Shown here: in pieces, positions 62,420 to 64,000 of the stretch | Numbering within the stretch: position 1 is the stretch's first letter | Layout: each line of letters opens with the position of its first letter | Source of the DNA: Neptunomonas marina | GTDB lineage: Bacteria; Pseudomonadota; Gammaproteobacteria; Pseudomonadales; Balneatricaceae | Assembly: GCF_004005935.1 (NCBI RefSeq) | Contig: NZ_SACQ01000001.1 | Location: forward strand, 403,485 to 467,484 | DNA length: 64,000 nt | Reading direction: 5' to 3' | Translations under genes and position numbers: made by a program | The notes under the pieces: generated by a model | What the model saw: the letters and a program-made list of their open reading frames with translations, nothing else | The model's database searches: none | What the model was told of the DNA's origin: nothing

Positions 62420-64000
62420 CCGCATCGTTCTGGTTAACTGGTACGTACTGGGCGCTGTTGAGGTGCCAATTAAGGGCAATGTTGCCATTGTAGGCCCGAA
62501 CGGCTCGGGTAAATCATCGTTATTGGACGCCATCCAAACCGTATTAATGGGTGGCCACAAACGCCACTTGAGCTTCAATGCCTCGGCAGGGCAAAAGAGC
62601 GAGCGCTCGTTGCGTACCTACTGCTTAGGTTACTTGGATGATGGCGCGAAGAAAGCCACGGCGCGTGAAGATAGCATCAGCTATATGGCCTTGAGCTTCT
62701 TTGATACCGAAACAGCACAGGAAACCTGTATTGGCGTAGCGATTGCTGCCTCAACAGCATCCCCTGATGAGGAGGTGCTAGGGCGCTTTATTCTGCCTAA
62801 TTTCTCCGTTGGGTTAGATGACTTCTCGGTACGTGAAGGCGATGGCCGTCTACCCAAGCCTTGGAACACGGTGCGCGCTGAACTGATGCAGCAGTGCCCC
62901 GATATGCTGCTAGAAAAGCGGGCAGCACGCTTTGTGCGCGAGGTTGTGACGACGCTCAGCCACGACCCGCAAATGCCAAATGACGATGAGAAGTTTATTA
63001 AAAACTTCAAGAATGCTCTGCGTTTTGTACCCATTGATAGCCCAACTAAGTTCGTACGTGACTTTGTACTCGACGAGAATATCGTTCACGTGGGTGCGTT
63101 TCGTAAATCGCTTGATGAATACCGCGCGATGGAAACCAAAATGCAGGAGGTTTCGCATCGTATTGAGGAGCTAGAGCGTATTGAAGATCTCTGTAAAGGG
63201 ATCCATCGTAATGTGAAAAACGCCGCCGAATATGAGTGGGTGGTACACGAGACACGCTTTGAAAACGCAGACCTCAAGAAAGAAGATGCCCAAGAGCGCC
63301 TAGAAACCAACCGCGAAAAAGAGCACGAGGTACAAACCGCGATTGAAGCACACGCCACTGAGATGAGCGGCGTCATGCAAGCGTTGGCCGATGCGCGGGC
63401 ACAGTTGAATAACTCCGATACGGCTCACCAAATCAAAGCGCTAGAAAACTCGATTGCGGGCAAACAGCATGAAGAGAGCGTTGTAAAAGATAAGATCCAA
63501 AACGTTTATAACCTATTCCGCACCACCGTGGGCTTTTCTCATTATGAAAACCTACTGCCAGACACCTTTGTGCCGCTGGTGAAAAAGTCGGTTGATCTAT
63601 GGCGTACCGGTGAAGATATGATGGCGGATGTATGGCCGCCTGAGCCGGTTGAGGTAGACAACACGCTGGATGAGCTTAAAGAGAGTGTGGACTCTGTACG
63701 CCGTGATATTGGCCGCAAGTTTGAAGAGTCGGTGATTCGTATCAACGAGCTGCGCACCAATATCCAGAGCCATAAAGGCGCGGTGGAGCAGCTCAAGCAA
63801 GGCCGCGCGCCAGTGCGCCACAATACTCGTGAGTTGATGGAGCTGCTTGCTGATTATGGCATCGAGTCCACACCGATCTGTGAGCTGGTGGATATCAATG
63901 ATGACAAATGGCGTATCGCGATTGAATCCTTCCTTGGCGCCCGCCGTGAAGCATTGATTGTTGACCCAGACCGTGTGAAAGAGGCGGTCACTCTGTATCG
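62406..64000 (+). CDS. mksB: MksB, SMC ATPase of the Mks condensin (partial, runs off the window)
   Basis: The first 531 residues of an SMC-like ATPase; the frame stays open to the window edge. The Walker A motif GPNGSGKSS is at residues 30-38 in [20 protein letters not shown]. After about residue 240 long helices with heptads ([36 protein letters not shown]) form the coiled-coil arm, and the segment near 510-531 begins the hinge ([16 protein letters not shown]). MksB/JetC proteins are usually about 900-1,100 residues, so roughly half is missing. ATG at 62406 is inside mksE. Confidence 0.88.
   Translation, partial: MKQLNRIVLVNWYVLGAVEVPIKGNVAIVGPNGSGKSSLLDAIQTVLMGGHKRHLSFNASAGQKSERSLRTYCLGYLDDGAKKATAREDSISYMALSFFDTETAQETCIGVAIAASTASPDEEVLGRFILPNFSVGLDDFSVREGDGRLPKPWNTVRAELMQQCPDMLLEKRAARFVREVVTTLSHDPQMPNDDEKFIKNFKNALRFVPIDSPTKFVRDFVLDENIVHVGAFRKSLDEYRAMETKMQEVSHRIEELERIEDLCKGIHRNVKNAAEYEWVVHETRFENADLKKEDAQERLETNREKEHEVQTAIEAHATEMSGVMQALADARAQLNNSDTAHQIKALENSIAGKQHEESVVKDKIQNVYNLFRTTVGFSHYENLLPDTFVPLVKKSVDLWRTGEDMMADVWPPEPVEVDNTLDELKESVDSVRRDIGRKFEESVIRINELRTNIQSHKGAVEQLKQGRAPVRHNTRELMELLADYGIESTPICELVDINDDKWRIAIESFLGARREALIVDPDRVKEAVTLY

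Noticed and set aside
1-64000. CRISPR arrays, insertion sequences, prophage or rRNA genes
   Set aside because: I found no repeat-spacer pattern, transposase-like or phage-like protein, and no rRNA sequence by eye in the whole window.

Overview
This 64 kb window is chromosomal DNA of a gammaproteobacterium, most like the marine Oceanospirillales (an inference from gene content, not from a search). The clues are a monomeric-type NADP isocitrate dehydrogenase, E. coli-like PyrC, PyrD, RibC, RlmKL, TmcA and Rmf, a GlrK-QseG-GlrR locus, a divergent etfD / etfBA pair, and an MksFEB condensin operon. I see no insertion sequences, prophage, CRISPR array or rRNA operon. One tRNA-Val(UAC) lies at the left edge.

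Layout. 0.03-10 kb, mostly plus strand: tRNA-Val, an ACC-deaminase-like PLP enzyme, NAD kinase, a calcineurin-like phosphoesterase, a rhomboid protease, DUF1315 and DUF2797 proteins, aminopeptidase N, a small membrane protein, an AlbA_2-domain protein translationally coupled to a HAD hydrolase, and a hemerythrin-domain protein. 10-20 kb: a diguanylate cyclase, an alkyltransferase-like DNA-repair protein, the divergent ETF-ubiquinone oxidoreductase and etfBA genes, a flavin reductase, an M20 amidohydrolase and isocitrate dehydrogenase. 20-30 kb: an HD-GYP protein with a degenerate receiver, dihydroorotase, two bacterioferritin subunits divergent from bfd across a Fur-box-like palindrome, a PhnA-like zinc protein, a chemoreceptor, dGTPase, an SUI1-family protein, a retropepsin-like protease and an MTHFR-like protein.

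30-43 kb: DUF1285, YaiI, glutathione transferase, a LysM-like anchored protein, an Smr-domain protein, DUF924, a degenerate GGDEF membrane protein directly upstream of tmcA, a TPR-methyltransferase, DUF3820, YbaK, and the GlrK-QseG-GlrR two-component locus. 43-56 kb: a TetR regulator, a COG3650-like lipoprotein, a J-domain membrane protein, an OlsF-like double acyltransferase, a zinc metallopeptidase, an HDOD protein, a YciC-like membrane protein, riboflavin synthase, a TIGR01777 epimerase, a voltage-gated-type potassium channel, BatD, DUF2835 and PyrD. 56-64 kb: ribosome modulation factor, RlmKL, AmtB with nitrogen-type regulatory signals, and an mksF-mksE-mksB operon whose SMC gene runs off the right edge.

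Most of the window is core metabolism and housekeeping. The points most worth a second look are the MksFEB operon, which is homologous to the Wadjet plasmid-defence core and whose possible nuclease gene would lie just outside the window; the complementary loss of haem and ferroxidase ligands in the two bacterioferritins; a degenerate GGDEF protein that keeps a c-di-GMP inhibitory-site motif; tandem operator-like repeats before the chemoreceptor; and a cluster of strong RNA hairpins before the PhnA-like gene. All products are inferred by reading the translated sequence and recognising motifs; no database search was run.
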